64,000 nucleotides of DNA from positions 124,001 through 188,000 of the forward strand of contig NZ_CALGPC010000003.1 of the NCBI RefSeq assembly GCF_937960835.1, in the 5' to 3' direction. The translations under genes were made by a program, and so were the position numbers. The stretch is from an uncultured Ferrovibrio sp. (GTDB lineage Bacteria > Pseudomonadota > Alphaproteobacteria > Ferrovibrionales > Ferrovibrionaceae). A model generated the notes under the pieces. That model had not been told where the DNA came from. It saw only the letters and a list, made by a program, of their open reading frames with translations, and did no database searches. Below, one piece after another: positions 45,459-57,949 of the stretch (the stretch's first letter is position 1; every line of letters starts with the position of its first letter).

Positions 45459-45803
45459 TCATGCTGCCTGCTGAGGGCTGGCGAAGCAGCCGCGCTTTGC
45501 CAGCCTTTCGCCTGTCTCTCCCAGCACATCGACCAGCTTGCGCAGGCGCTGCCCTTCCGCAGTGAGGGAATATTCCACCTTCACCGGCACCTGCGGATAG
45601 ACGGTCCGCTTCACCAGCCCAGCCTCTTCCAATGCGCGCAGATCCAGCGTCAGCATGCGCTGCGATATGCCGGTCATCAGACGACGCAGCTCGTTGAACC
45701 GCTTCGGCCCTTCCAGCAGGTAATACACCAGCACGATGCGCCAGCGTCCGCCCAGCAGGCGCATGGCATCTTCGACAGGACAACCAGAAACGCTTTCCTT
45801 CAT
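45459..45803 (-). CDS. HxlR-family transcriptional regulator
   Basis: A 114-residue winged-helix protein with the HxlR pattern: CPVEDAMRLLGGRWRIVLVYYLLEG, RFNELRRLMTGISQRMLTLDLRALEEAGLV and the wing YSLTAEGQRLRKLV. A cysteine (Cys8) at the usual redox-sensing place of the family suggests response to electrophiles or oxidants. Start at 45803 with AAGGGGA upstream. It is transcribed away from a glutathione-transferase-like gene, its likely target. Confidence 0.92.
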   Translation of the reverse strand: MKESVSGCPVEDAMRLLGGRWRIVLVYYLLEGPKRFNELRRLMTGISQRMLTLDLRALEEAGLVKRTVYPQVPVKVEYSLTAEGQRLRKLVDVLGETGERLAKRGCFASPQQAA

Positions 45804-45866
45804 GCGGAGTCCCCTTAAACCAGCCGGTTCATCCCGGTATAATTTTTGTACCAACGTCACAAAATA

Positions 45867-45899
45867 GTGCCTTCTTCACAAAAGAAAGCACCTTCTTCA
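45867..45899. promoter_or_regulatory. Direct repeat in the hxlR/GST intergenic region
   Basis: GTGCCTTCTTCA (45867-45878) recurs as GCACCTTCTTCA (45888-45899), 21 bases apart, about two helical turns. It lies in the promoter region shared by the HxlR regulator and the GST-like gene, so it is a plausible operator. No binding evidence exists. Confidence 0.4.
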
Positions 45900-45953
45900 T
45901 CTTCTGCGCAGCCGGCCGGCATTCGGACAAACGCAGAAGAGGATCTGACGCAA

Positions 45954-46649
45954 ATGGAACCCGTACTTTTCTACGGCATCCCGCATGGCTGCTCGTTCGG
46001 CTCCATCGTGGCGCTGGAATGGCTCGGCCAGCCCTATCGGCTTTGCCGCATCGACATGATCAACAAGGATGCGCGCTATGCCCGCTTCAACCCCCTGGAG
46101 GAAACACCGGCGCTGCTGCTGGAGAATGGCGAAACGCTGACCGAGAGCCTCGCCATCCTGCTCCACATCGCCGCGCGCGGGCCTGAGCGCAGGCTGGGCG
46201 TGACAGGTGGCCCGGCTGGCGACCGGCTGAACCAGATGCTGGCCTATCTGCATACCAGCATGCATGGCGCCTTCGCGCCGGCCTGGGCTGCCTATAAGCT
46301 CGAGGATAACGATCCGCTCAGCGCTCGCCTGCGCGAGATGGCGCGCGAAAGCGCTGCCGAATGCTACGCATATCTGCAGTCGATCCTCGCCAAGCGCGAC
46401 TGGCTACTGGGCGAAAGCCGCAGCATTGCCGATGCCTATCTTGCCGGCATCGCCCGCTGGGGCGAAGACCTGAACCTGTTCGATCTGCAAAAGGATTATC
46501 CCGCGCTCTACAGCTATCTGCAAAAGCTAAAGGCCGATCCGGCTGTTGCCTTCGCCCATGCCATCGAAGATGGCAAGCCGGCACAGACCAGCGGGCAGTT
46601 CCTCGGCCATGTCGCGATTGGCGAGCTGCTCTCGGCTGTGGCTGCCTGA
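45954..46649 (+). CDS. Glutathione S-transferase family protein
   Basis: A 231-residue GST-fold protein. The thioredoxin-like N-terminus has YGIPHGCSFGSIVALEWLG and the cis-proline/ES motif in LEETPALLLENGETLTESLAIL; the C-terminal helical domain includes WLLGESRSIADAYLAGI. Start at the ATG 45954 with GAGGA upstream; the frame is open from 45846. It is divergent from an HxlR regulator, a common pairing for detoxification genes. Confidence 0.88.
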   Translation: MEPVLFYGIPHGCSFGSIVALEWLGQPYRLCRIDMINKDARYARFNPLEETPALLLENGETLTESLAILLHIAARGPERRLGVTGGPAGDRLNQMLAYLHTSMHGAFAPAWAAYKLEDNDPLSARLREMARESAAECYAYLQSILAKRDWLLGESRSIADAYLAGIARWGEDLNLFDLQKDYPALYSYLQKLKADPAVAFAHAIEDGKPAQTSGQFLGHVAIGELLSAVAA

Positions 46650-46664
46650 CATGGGCTGAATTTC

Positions 46665-46693
46665 GCGGTGCCGCCGGCAGACGGCGGCACCGC
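46665..46693 (+). terminator. Strong hairpin after the GST gene
   Basis: A perfect 12-base stem, GCGGTGCCGCCG (46665-46676) with its complement at 46682-46693, over a five-base loop, 16 bases after the GST stop. No T-run follows, so termination efficiency is uncertain. Confidence 0.5.
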
Positions 46694-46777
46694 CACATGC
46701 AGCATATCCGCCCGCGCCATCTTGATCATTGCAGCTGGCCGCCATGCTTCAGCCCGCAGGCCGTGAATGGCATTGGA

Positions 46778-48142
46778 TCAGGAAAGCATCTGCCAACCCG
46801 GTGACCGTTCTACAAAGGCATCGATACCGTAATCAGGATATGAAATACCCATGATATCGGCCAGATGCCGGGATCTGGCATCGATGACGCCGAGTATGCG
46901 GCTGGCATGAAACCGCGACACGTCGATTTCTCTCGATAGTGTGATGGCGATAGGTGTCGCTTTGCTCACCAGTTTGTTGACCGTCTTCGCAAGCAGCTTC
47001 CAGCCGATCGTTGTTTCCTTCGCAAAGGCCTCAAGGTCCGCCTTTGCAATCTCGTCTGGATTGGCCGTGCCTCCGATCTTCTGGGCCATGTCGTGATTGT
47101 AGTCCGGATAAAGCTTTACACACAGAATGTCGTAAATCGGTGCAAGCGACGGGTACTTTGAGCCCTGCTGGTAGACGAGAGAGAAATTCTTGGCGTGCGC
47201 ATCCGAATTGCCGCAAAGAAGGTTTGCGATCAACGCCTCGAGCAGCGTCTGCCGTGTGCTGGCGGGCACGGCGGTGTGTTCAGCGACCTCGAATATGCGC
47301 TGCAATGTCGGCCCCCCTCTATGCTCGTATTTGGCATACGAAGTGCAGCCGAGCGCTTGGCAGAAGTCCTCCTGATGCAACCTGCTGACCTCCAGCCCAT
47401 TCCCCTGGCTGACGATCTTCCGGTCATAGCGGTCAACGATCAGGGCATCGAGCTGCGTGCCATCTGCTGCCATGAAGCGGCGCTTCTGGAAGTTTACGGT
47501 CGGGATGCCGAGCCGCTTTAACAAAGACAGACAGAAGTATTCATTGTCGACTCCGTTGGGAAACTGACGATCGGAAACCTTGATCAGATGGGTCGTTGCC
47601 GCTCCGTTGCACGGCATGTAGAAAGCACCGTTGCGATCCATGGCAACTGCAATCTTGCCCTGCACGCCGGCAAGCGACGGCTTCTCTTTCTGATCAGCGG
47701 GCATGCCCTGCTCAAGGCGCCGCAGGCTTTGGATCAGTGTCTCTTCATCGAGCGGATCGTAGTCATCAGGCAGAAGCGCCGGACGCTTGACAGGCCTCTC
47801 GCCAGGACGGACGAGCGAGACCGCGCCGGCACAGTCCTTCCCGATCAGGCCGAGAATGCCGATGACGTCATTAGCAGTGGTGCCAGCCCGTGCAGCCTCC
47901 TGATCCCGGCGCCTGCCCTCGGGCAGCAGGTTTTCGAAATACGGCCGAGCAACGACGTCGTCGTAGGGCTGCTCGCGCAGCGGCAGACGCAATGACAGCT
48001 GAATCTTGTCGGCGCGCTGCAGATAGTCCGGATCATAGGTGAACTCGATTTCGCCTGGAGTCTTGCCTGCCTGACGAAGCAGGCCAACCGGCCTGTCGAA
48101 AGGCTCCAGATATACCTCCAGCATCGTGGCCGGCTTATCCAT
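46778..48142 (-). CDS. hipA: HipA-type serine/threonine kinase toxin
   Basis: A 454-residue HipA. The N-terminal subdomain reads GLLRQAGKTPGEIEFTYDPDYL. The ATP-binding region includes SLAGVQGKIAVA, and the catalytic loop GNSDAHAKNFSLVY and metal-binding PIYDILC are intact. Classical HipA phosphorylates glutamyl-tRNA synthetase and causes growth arrest; this subgroup's target is unknown. All core motifs are present, unlike the broken hipA at 7.6 kb. It is preceded by its antitoxin gene, with nine bases between them. Confidence 0.92.
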   Translation of the reverse strand: MDKPATMLEVYLEPFDRPVGLLRQAGKTPGEIEFTYDPDYLQRADKIQLSLRLPLREQPYDDVVARPYFENLLPEGRRRDQEAARAGTTANDVIGILGLIGKDCAGAVSLVRPGERPVKRPALLPDDYDPLDEETLIQSLRRLEQGMPADQKEKPSLAGVQGKIAVAMDRNGAFYMPCNGAATTHLIKVSDRQFPNGVDNEYFCLSLLKRLGIPTVNFQKRRFMAADGTQLDALIVDRYDRKIVSQGNGLEVSRLHQEDFCQALGCTSYAKYEHRGGPTLQRIFEVAEHTAVPASTRQTLLEALIANLLCGNSDAHAKNFSLVYQQGSKYPSLAPIYDILCVKLYPDYNHDMAQKIGGTANPDEIAKADLEAFAKETTIGWKLLAKTVNKLVSKATPIAITLSREIDVSRFHASRILGVIDARSRHLADIMGISYPDYGIDAFVERSPGWQMLS

Positions 48143-48151
48143 GATCGATCA

Positions 48152-48385
48152 TCAATCAGTGTAGAGGCGAATGCCGACGGCTTCGGCCACGCGCACGGCC
48201 AGGTCAAACTCGACGCTAGGCTTTCCGCTCTCCAGCTCGCTGATGAACCGGGTTCCGCAGCCGCACAAACCCGCAAGTGTCGCCTGCGTCATTTTGATTG
48301 ACTTGCGTGCCTGGCGCACCAGCCCACCCAGGTCCCTGGCAGACCGGATCTGATGATTCCCGATCGGTATGGAAGCTTTGGTCAT
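48152..48385 (-). CDS. hipB: HipB-type antitoxin/repressor
   Basis: A 77-residue XRE-family HTH protein from the ATG at 48385 (frame open to 48499, but the extra residues come from operator DNA). The HTH covers about residues 14-70, with TQATLAGLCGCGTRFISELESGKPS as recognition region. The region upstream holds four similar palindromes at near-regular 50-bp spacing, as expected for cooperative autorepression. It is followed directly by hipA. Confidence 0.9.
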   Translation of the reverse strand: MTKASIPIGNHQIRSARDLGGLVRQARKSIKMTQATLAGLCGCGTRFISELESGKPSVEFDLAVRVAEAVGIRLYTD

Positions 48386-48401
48386 AGGAGGCCGCTCGAC
48401 A

Positions 48402-48423
48402 ATTATTCCCGAGCGGGAATAAT
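48402..48423. promoter_or_regulatory. HipB operator O1
   Basis: Inverted repeat ATTATTCCCG-N2-CGGGAATAAT, 10-base perfect arms, 17 bases upstream of the hipB start codon. This is the first of four related palindromes. Confidence 0.8.
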
Positions 48424-48453
48424 AAGCGTCGAGTAGAACCGGCGCAACCGATA

Positions 48454-48471
48454 TATTACCGATCGGTAATA
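48454..48471. promoter_or_regulatory. HipB operator O2
   Basis: Perfect 18-bp palindrome TATTACCGATCGGTAATA; its centre lies 50 bases from that of O1. The core differs slightly (TACCG for TCCCG), so affinity may be lower. Confidence 0.75.
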
Positions 48472-48503
48472 AAAGCTTCTTTGGTAGCCGGTCGAGCAAT
48501 ATT

Positions 48504-48521
48504 TATTCCTGAACGGGAATA
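48504..48521. promoter_or_regulatory. HipB operator O3
   Basis: Eighteen-base imperfect palindrome TATTCC...GGGAATA with one mismatched pair; its centre lies 50 bases from that of O2. Confidence 0.7.
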
Positions 48522-48551
48522 TTAAACGGTTTAAGACGCTCGCTGCCGGAT

Positions 48552-48571
48552 TTATTCCCGTTCGGGAATAA
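48552..48571. promoter_or_regulatory. HipB operator O4
   Basis: Inverted repeat TTATTCCCG-N2-CGGGAATAA, perfect 9-base arms; its centre lies 49 bases from that of O3. Almost identical to O1. Confidence 0.75.
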
Positions 48572-48717
48572 GCTGCCGCTGACAAGTATTAAACCAAACC
48601 CGAGTTCTAGAGGTTCCTCAGTATCCCGAACCTGCTCGCTGGCCAGAGGATCGCCGCCGCCAAACAGGATATCGCGTTCGGTTGACGAAGAGGCAGCCCT
48701 GGATCACTTTCAGCCTT

Positions 48718-48872
48718 ACCGAGGGGGGCGCCGCTAGGGCGCTGAGATTCGGCCGGCTGCATCTGCAGCAACGCCGTGACCCTGAAGACCGCCGCATCTG
48801 CGGGCTTGATCAGCTCGCCGCCGGCGGACTTGTGAACCTGATCCGGGTCATGCCGGCGGAGGGAACGGTCGT
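48718..48872 (+). ncRNA. TPP riboswitch (THI element)
   Basis: The thiamin-pyrophosphate aptamer core is recognisable: GAGGGGGGCGCC, then GGGCGCTGAGA, a long P3 extension, and TGAACCTGATCCGGGTCA leading into TGCCGGCGGAGGGAA. It lies 100 bases before thiC in the same direction. TPP binding is expected to lower thiC expression, here probably by blocking ribosome access (see the downstream hairpin). Confidence 0.94.
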
Positions 48873-48936
48873 GAGGCGTGAAAGAGTCTGTCTGCTCTAT
48901 TTGCCGCCTGCATTCCGCGAACATCCACCCATTCCC

Positions 48937-48969
48937 GGATCTCCACGTCGCCTAGCCGAAGGGAGATCC
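48937..48969 (+). promoter_or_regulatory. Shine-Dalgarno-sequestering hairpin (riboswitch expression platform)
   Basis: GGATCTCC (48937-48944) is complementary to GGAGATCC (48962-48969), which contains the ribosome-binding site of thiC (GGGAG at 48961-48965). Formation of this stem would hide the site. Its link to TPP binding is inferred from its place between aptamer and start codon. Confidence 0.6.
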
Positions 48970-48971
48970 TC

Positions 48972-50785
<1,814 letters not shown>

Positions 50786-50789
<4 letters not shown>

Positions 50790-51436
50790 GCCAGGATGCG
50801 CTGCCGCCCGATTTCGACGCCGCCTTTCGGGAGAAGCTGAAAGAGCTTTTCCTGTGGCGGCGCGACGTGCGGCATTTCCGCCCTGATCCGGTCGATCCGG
50901 CCTTGCTGCAGCATCTGCTGGAAGTGGCGGCCCTGGCGCCAAGCGTGGGTAACAGCCAGCCCTGGCGCTTCGTGCTGGTGGAGGATGCCGCGCGCCGCGC
51001 CAAGGTGCTGGCCAATTTCGAGCAGGAAAATGCCGCAGCGCTTGGCGATTACAGCGGCGACAAGGCGAAGCTCTATGCCTCGCTGAAGCTGGCGGGACTG
51101 AAGGAAGCGCCGGTGCATCTTGCCGTCTTCTGCGACGAGGCCACCGGGCAGGGCCATGGTCTTGGCCGCCGCACCATGCCGGAGATGCTGGATTATTCCG
51201 CCGTGATGGCGGTCTATGGCTTCTGGCTGACGGCGCGCAGCTTCGGCATCGGCGCGGGCTGGGTGTCGATCCTCGATCCGGTGGCGGTGAACCGCGATCT
51301 CGACCTGCCGGCGGAATGGCGGCTGATCGCCTATCTCTGCGTCGGCTATCCGGCCGAGGAGAGCATCGATCCGGAACTGGAGCGTCGCGGCTGGGAACAC
51401 CGCCGTCCGGCAACGAGCTTCATCATCCGGCGGTGA
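50786..51436 (+). CDS. bluB: 5,6-dimethylbenzimidazole synthase BluB
   Basis: A 216-residue flavin-dependent enzyme that destroys FMN to form the lower ligand of vitamin B12. Hallmarks: WRRDVRHFRPDPVD, APSVGNSQPWRFV, GRRTMPEMLDYSAVMAVYG and GAGWVSILDP. A plain nitroreductase is less likely given these BluB-specific residues. Its start overlaps the thiC stop (ATGA), so the TPP riboswitch may influence it too, an unusual cross-link of B1 and B12 precursor synthesis. Confidence 0.93.
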
Positions 51437-51476
51437 CGCCTTACCCCTCTCCGGCAAGCGGGAGAGGCGTAAGGCG
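51437..51476 (+). terminator. Long hairpin after bluB
   Basis: A 16-base stem with one mismatch (51437-51452 with the complement ending at 51476), centred on CTCTCCggcaagcGGGAGAG, begins right at the bluB stop. No T-run follows. Hairpins of this CCTCTCC/GGAGAGG type are often dispersed intergenic repeats in proteobacteria. Confidence 0.55.
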
Positions 51477-51513
51477 CGAATTTGAACAAAACAAGTACGA
51501 TTAAATCCAAAAT

Positions 51514-51533
51514 CAAGGCCCGTTCGGGCCTTG
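51514..51533 (-). terminator. Probable terminator of the atp operon
   Basis: CAAGGCCCG (51514-51522) and CGGGCCTTG (51525-51533) form a 9-base stem over a two-base loop. Read on the reverse strand the hairpin is followed by ATTTTGGATTT, a U-rich tail, placing it about 80 bases after the atpC stop. Confidence 0.65.
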
Positions 51534-51539
51534 AGAAAG

Positions 51540-51567
51540 ATGCCGGGGCCGGAGCCCGGGCATGACG
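51540..51567. repeat. Intergenic CATGACG hairpin repeat, copy 1
   Basis: TGCCGGGGC...GCCCGGGCA with one mismatch, followed by TGACG. Shares layout and tail with copies near 57.9, 60.6 and 62.7 kb. Confidence 0.6.
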
Positions 51568-51613
51568 TCTTTCGTGGTGCCGGTTGGGCGGCCGCCTGCC
51601 TTTAAAGCGCGGC

Positions 51614-52018
51614 TTACGCCACCGCCTCGAGCATGGCGGCGTATTTGTCGACCAGCGCCTGGCAGCGGGCCTTGGCATGCTCGTCCTTGGCGTCCTCGAA
51701 ATCCTCGCGGGCGTCCTTCAGCTGCTGCTCGACCTTGGCGCGGTCCAGCTTGGCCAGCGGGACAGCCTCCTCGGCCAGCACGGTCAGCTTGTCGCCACCG
51801 ACCTCGGCGAAGCCGCCGGCGACGAAGATGCGCTCCGGCTCGGCCTTGCCCGGCGTGGTGACCTCGATGACGCCATTGCGCAGCGTCGAGATCACCGGCG
51901 CATGGCCCGGCAGCACGCCGAAATCGCCAGCCTCGCCCGGCACCACCACCATCTCGGCATCCACCGAGAGCAGCAGCTTCTCCGGCGATACCAGTTCGAA
52001 CCCGAAGGTCTCGGCCAT
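51614..52018 (-). CDS. atpC: F1 ATP synthase subunit epsilon
   Basis: A 134-residue epsilon subunit: N-terminal beta sandwich beginning FGFELVSPEKLLLSVDAEMVVVPG, with GDFGVLPGHAPVIS, and a C-terminal helical hairpin (about 85-134). It is the central-stalk subunit that inhibits ATP hydrolysis. Last gene of the atpHAGDC operon. Confidence 0.96.
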   Translation of the reverse strand: MAETFGFELVSPEKLLLSVDAEMVVVPGEAGDFGVLPGHAPVISTLRNGVIEVTTPGKAEPERIFVAGGFAEVGGDKLTVLAEEAVPLAKLDRAKVEQQLKDAREDFEDAKDEHAKARCQALVDKYAAMLEAVA

Positions 52019-52049
52019 GATCAGCTCCTAATCTACGCGACCGGCAGCC

Positions 52050-53474
<1,425 letters not shown>

Positions 53475-53516
53475 GATGCTGCTCCGTCCTTCTATCTCGT
53501 TTCCCAGCGCGCCGAC

Positions 53517-54407
53517 TTACACGGCCTCGGCGCCGGAGATGATTTCGATCAGTTCCTTGGTGATCTGCGCCTGACGCGAACGGTTGTAGTTCAGCGTCAG
53601 CTTCTTGATCATTTCGCCGGCATTGCGCGTCGCATTGTCCATCGCGGTCATGCGGGCGCCCTGCTCGGAAGCGGCATTCTCCAAGAGCGCGCGGTAGACC
53701 TGCATCGACAGGTTCCGCGGCAGAAGCTGGGTGAGGATGGTTTCCTCGTCCGGCTCGAACTCGTAGATGGCGCCGCCGAGATCCAAAGCCGCCTCGGCAT
53801 TCTCGCCGCCGGCGACCATGGCCGGGATGAGCTGCTGCGCGGTCGGAATCTGGCTGATCACCGACTTGAAGTTATTGAAGAAGATCGTGGCCACGTCGAA
53901 CTCGCCGGCCTCGAACATCGCCAGCACGCGGTCGGCGATTTCCTGAGCTTCGGCGAAACCGATCTTCTTGGACTTCGACAGATCGAGCGTGTCGACGATC
54001 TTGCTGGCATGGTCGCGGCGCAACTGGTCGCGGCCCTTCTTGCCGACGCAGAGGATCTTCACCGTCTTGCCGGCGGCCGTCAGCTCGTCGATGCGGCGGC
54101 GGGCCAGCTTGACGATGGAGGAGTTGAACGCGCCGCAAAGGCCGCGTTCAGCGGTGGCGACGACGAGCAGATGGACCTGGTCGCTGCCGGTGCCGACCAG
54201 CAGGCGCGGGGCATTCTCCGCGCCAGCCTGACCGGCCGCCAGCGAAGACAGAATCTTCGCCATGCGCTCGGCATAGGGCCGGGCCTGTTCGGCCGCCTCC
54301 TGGGCGCGGCGCAGCTTGCTGGCCGCCACCATCTTCATCGCCTTCGTGATCTTCTGGGTCGATTTGACCGAGTTGATCCGAACGCGCAGGGATTTAAGGC
54401 TAGGCAT
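53517..54407 (-). CDS. atpG: F1 ATP synthase subunit gamma
   Basis: A 296-residue rotor shaft. N-terminal helix SLKSLRVRINSVKSTQKITKAMKMVAASKLRRAQ, central TAERGLCGAFNSSI, and C-terminal MDNATRNAGEMIKKLTLNYNRSRQAQITKELIEI are all classical. It sits between atpA and atpD as usual. Confidence 0.97.
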   Translation of the reverse strand: MPSLKSLRVRINSVKSTQKITKAMKMVAASKLRRAQEAAEQARPYAERMAKILSSLAAGQAGAENAPRLLVGTGSDQVHLLVVATAERGLCGAFNSSIVKLARRRIDELTAAGKTVKILCVGKKGRDQLRRDHASKIVDTLDLSKSKKIGFAEAQEIADRVLAMFEAGEFDVATIFFNNFKSVISQIPTAQQLIPAMVAGGENAEAALDLGGAIYEFEPDEETILTQLLPRNLSMQVYRALLENAASEQGARMTAMDNATRNAGEMIKKLTLNYNRSRQAQITKELIEIISGAEAV

Positions 54408-54431
54408 GACGCGCTACCCGTTCCCTGCCGA

Positions 54432-55960
<1,529 letters not shown>

Positions 55961-55961
<1 letters not shown>

Positions 55962-56521
55962 CACGCAACCCCTTTCATGGCGGACTTGAGATTGTTGAGC
56001 TTGTTACGGATCGACGCATCGATCATGCGCGAACCCAGCTTGACGACCAGGCCGCCGATGAGGTCGGGATCGACCTTGGCGTTGATCACCACGTTGCCGG
56101 CGGCTTCCGACGACAACGAAGACTTGAGCTGCTGCAGCTGCGCGTCCGTCAGCGGAACGGCAGAGATCACCTCGGCGACGGCTTCGCCGCGATGGTGGCT
56201 GAGCAGCTTCTTATAGGCGGAAATGATGTCGCTGAGCGCGAACAGCCGGCGGTTCTGCGCAGTCACGCCGAGAAAGCGGCGGACCAGATCCCCCAGCCCT
56301 GCGCGTTCGGCCACGGCTGACATGGCCTTGGCCTGTTCGTCGCGGCCGAAGACCGGCGAGCGGACCAGGCGGACCAGATCGGCGGATTCGGCCAGCAGGG
56401 CGGAGAGCGTGTCGAGATCCTTGGCGACGGCGTCGAGCTGACCGGCATCGCGCGCCAGATCGAACAGCGCGGTCGCATAACGGCCAGCAATACCGGAGAC
56501 GAGCGTTGTTTCCTGAGCCAC
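55961..56521 (-). CDS. atpH: F1 ATP synthase subunit delta (OSCP)
   Basis: A 186-residue peripheral-stalk subunit: GIAGRYATALFDLARDAGQLD at the N-terminus and the conserved C-terminal VVINAKVDPDLIGGLVVKLGSRMIDASIRNKLNNL. It is first in the F1 operon. F0 genes are absent here, as usual in alphaproteobacteria where they form a separate operon. Confidence 0.96.
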
Positions 56522-57266
56522 GAACGACCCTTCTTTCTTATGGGCGCCGGGCCATCGGACCGGGATTCGGATGCAGGCATCCGACCGAACCCCGATAGAC
56601 CAGCTAAGACTTTGATCGGCCTGGGGAATTCACGAGCCAAAGAGCGCGTTCCCGCAGCCCCCCGGCGCGAAAGCCGCGATTACCTAGCATATGGGTCTGG
56701 CGGCTGCAACAGCGAGGCCAAACGACAACCCAACGACAACGCGATGACAGGCCAGGAGGCTTCCGCCGGAGGCTGCAAAGACGGCTGCAGAGGCTGACCA
56801 AACAGGTCCAACGGAGCCAAACAGAGCCCAAATGCGTCCATACAGGACTGAAGCCGTCCTAACCGGGCGGGCGGGCCCCTGCCATCAAAGACCACTCCGT
56901 CCGGCGCGCCGCAGGTTGCGGTGAATCACCTGGGGCCGGCAGCCGAGTTCCACCGCCGCCGCGACGCTCAAGCCACGGCCAGCCGTTCGGCGGCCTTTAT
57001 TCAGTCGAGCCGGCGGCGGCGCGGCGGCCCGGCCATGGCGGGAGGCGATTCTGGGCAGGCATCCTCTCTGTTCCGGTCGGAAGTGTAGGATTATTTTTTA
57101 TTTTTAAGAACAAAGAGTGAAGCAGTATCTGCCGCCCCATCCCGTGCCCGGATACAGGCGGTTTATCCCCGGCGGTTCGTCCCCAGCGGTTCATCACCCA
57201 AAGATCCGCGCCGGCCGGAGCAAGGCGCGGGTTGGCAAAGCCCGGCGGCGGCATAATGCTCAAGCC
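56522..57266. other. Long intergenic stretch upstream of the atp operon
   Basis: About 745 bases between the divergent atpH and 57267 genes. It must carry the atp promoter(s), but I cannot place them with confidence. The segment 56710-56740 has a short direct repeat (AACGACAACCC/AACGACAACGC). No frame yields a recognisable protein. The priA gene often found upstream of atpH in this class is not here. Confidence 0.5.
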
Positions 57267-57713
57267 ATGCCTGACTCCGTCGCCGACCGCATCCTCGCCG
57301 ATCTCTGGGCCATCCTCATCTATGTCGGCCGGCCGACCCTGCTGGGCGGGCTGGCGCTGATCATGCTTGCCGCCATCGGGCTGATCTGGACGCGCAAGCA
57401 TCGCGTGCGCGATCCGCGCGATCCGCTCAAACGCGGCGTGGCGATCATCGTTGGCCTGATCGCGCTGGCGCCGCTGGTGGCGACCATGACCCTGGCGGCG
57501 ATGCAGCAGGCTGGTCTGCCGCTCGATCGCACCTATTGGCTCGCGCGCACCGCCAAAGCCGTGCCTGGCACCGAGATCGTCGCCGTCATTCTGCTCTTCT
57601 GGCTCACCGCACGGCTGAACTGGCAGCGCCGCTCATGGTATGCGGTCTATGGCATTGCAGGAATACTGGTCTCGTTCGGCGGCAGCGTGCTGCTGATCTA
57701 TGTGCTGAGGTGA
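57267..57713 (+). CDS. Small polytopic membrane protein of unknown function
   Basis: A 148-residue protein from the ATG at 57267 (the upstream 50 codons of open frame are arginine-rich and unconvincing). Four hydrophobic segments at about 18-40, 55-78, 100-117 and 122-145 are separated by short charged loops (RKHRVRDPRDPLKRG, ARLNWQRRSW). I recognise no family. It stands alone, divergent from atp. Confidence 0.7.
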   Translation: MPDSVADRILADLWAILIYVGRPTLLGGLALIMLAAIGLIWTRKHRVRDPRDPLKRGVAIIVGLIALAPLVATMTLAAMQQAGLPLDRTYWLARTAKAVPGTEIVAVILLFWLTARLNWQRRSWYAVYGIAGILVSFGGSVLLIYVLR

Positions 57714-57949
57714 TGGGCTCCCCTACCGTCATGCCCGGGCCCAGTGGAATGTTCCTGGCCGGGGATCTCCTGCCGAATTGAAAAAACCGATCCGTGGGTG
57801 ACGGGAGAATGTTGATCATTTCCGTCACGTCTATGCCTGGCATCCACGCGTTGTTTTCAGACGCCGCAGAAAAAATGGGACTCATGGATGCTCGGGGCCA
57901 AGCCCGAGCATGACGGCTGGCGGTGCAGACAGATGGGCAGCGTCCGCCG
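57714..57949. other. Intergenic stretch with repeat elements
   Basis: A gene-free stretch between a membrane-protein gene and the glpK stop. It carries a half-copy (GTCATGCCCGGGCCCAG near 57729) and a full copy (57888-57911) of the dispersed CATGACG hairpin. Nothing else is recognised. Confidence 0.5.
57888..57911. repeat. Intergenic CATGACG hairpin repeat, copy 2
   Basis: ATGCTCGGG and CCCGAGCAT form a perfect 9-base stem with a six-base loop, followed by GACG. Same layout as the copies at 51.5, 60.6 and 62.7 kb. Confidence 0.7.

Noticed and set aside
48386..48499. Longer hipB reading frame starting at 48499
   Set aside because: The extra residues are encoded by the operator array; family length and position fit the ATG at 48385.
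57117..57266. Extended N-terminus of the membrane protein at 57267
   Set aside because: The 50 extra residues are arginine/proline-rich with no signal peptide character, and the start at 57267 leads directly into the hydrophobic protein.
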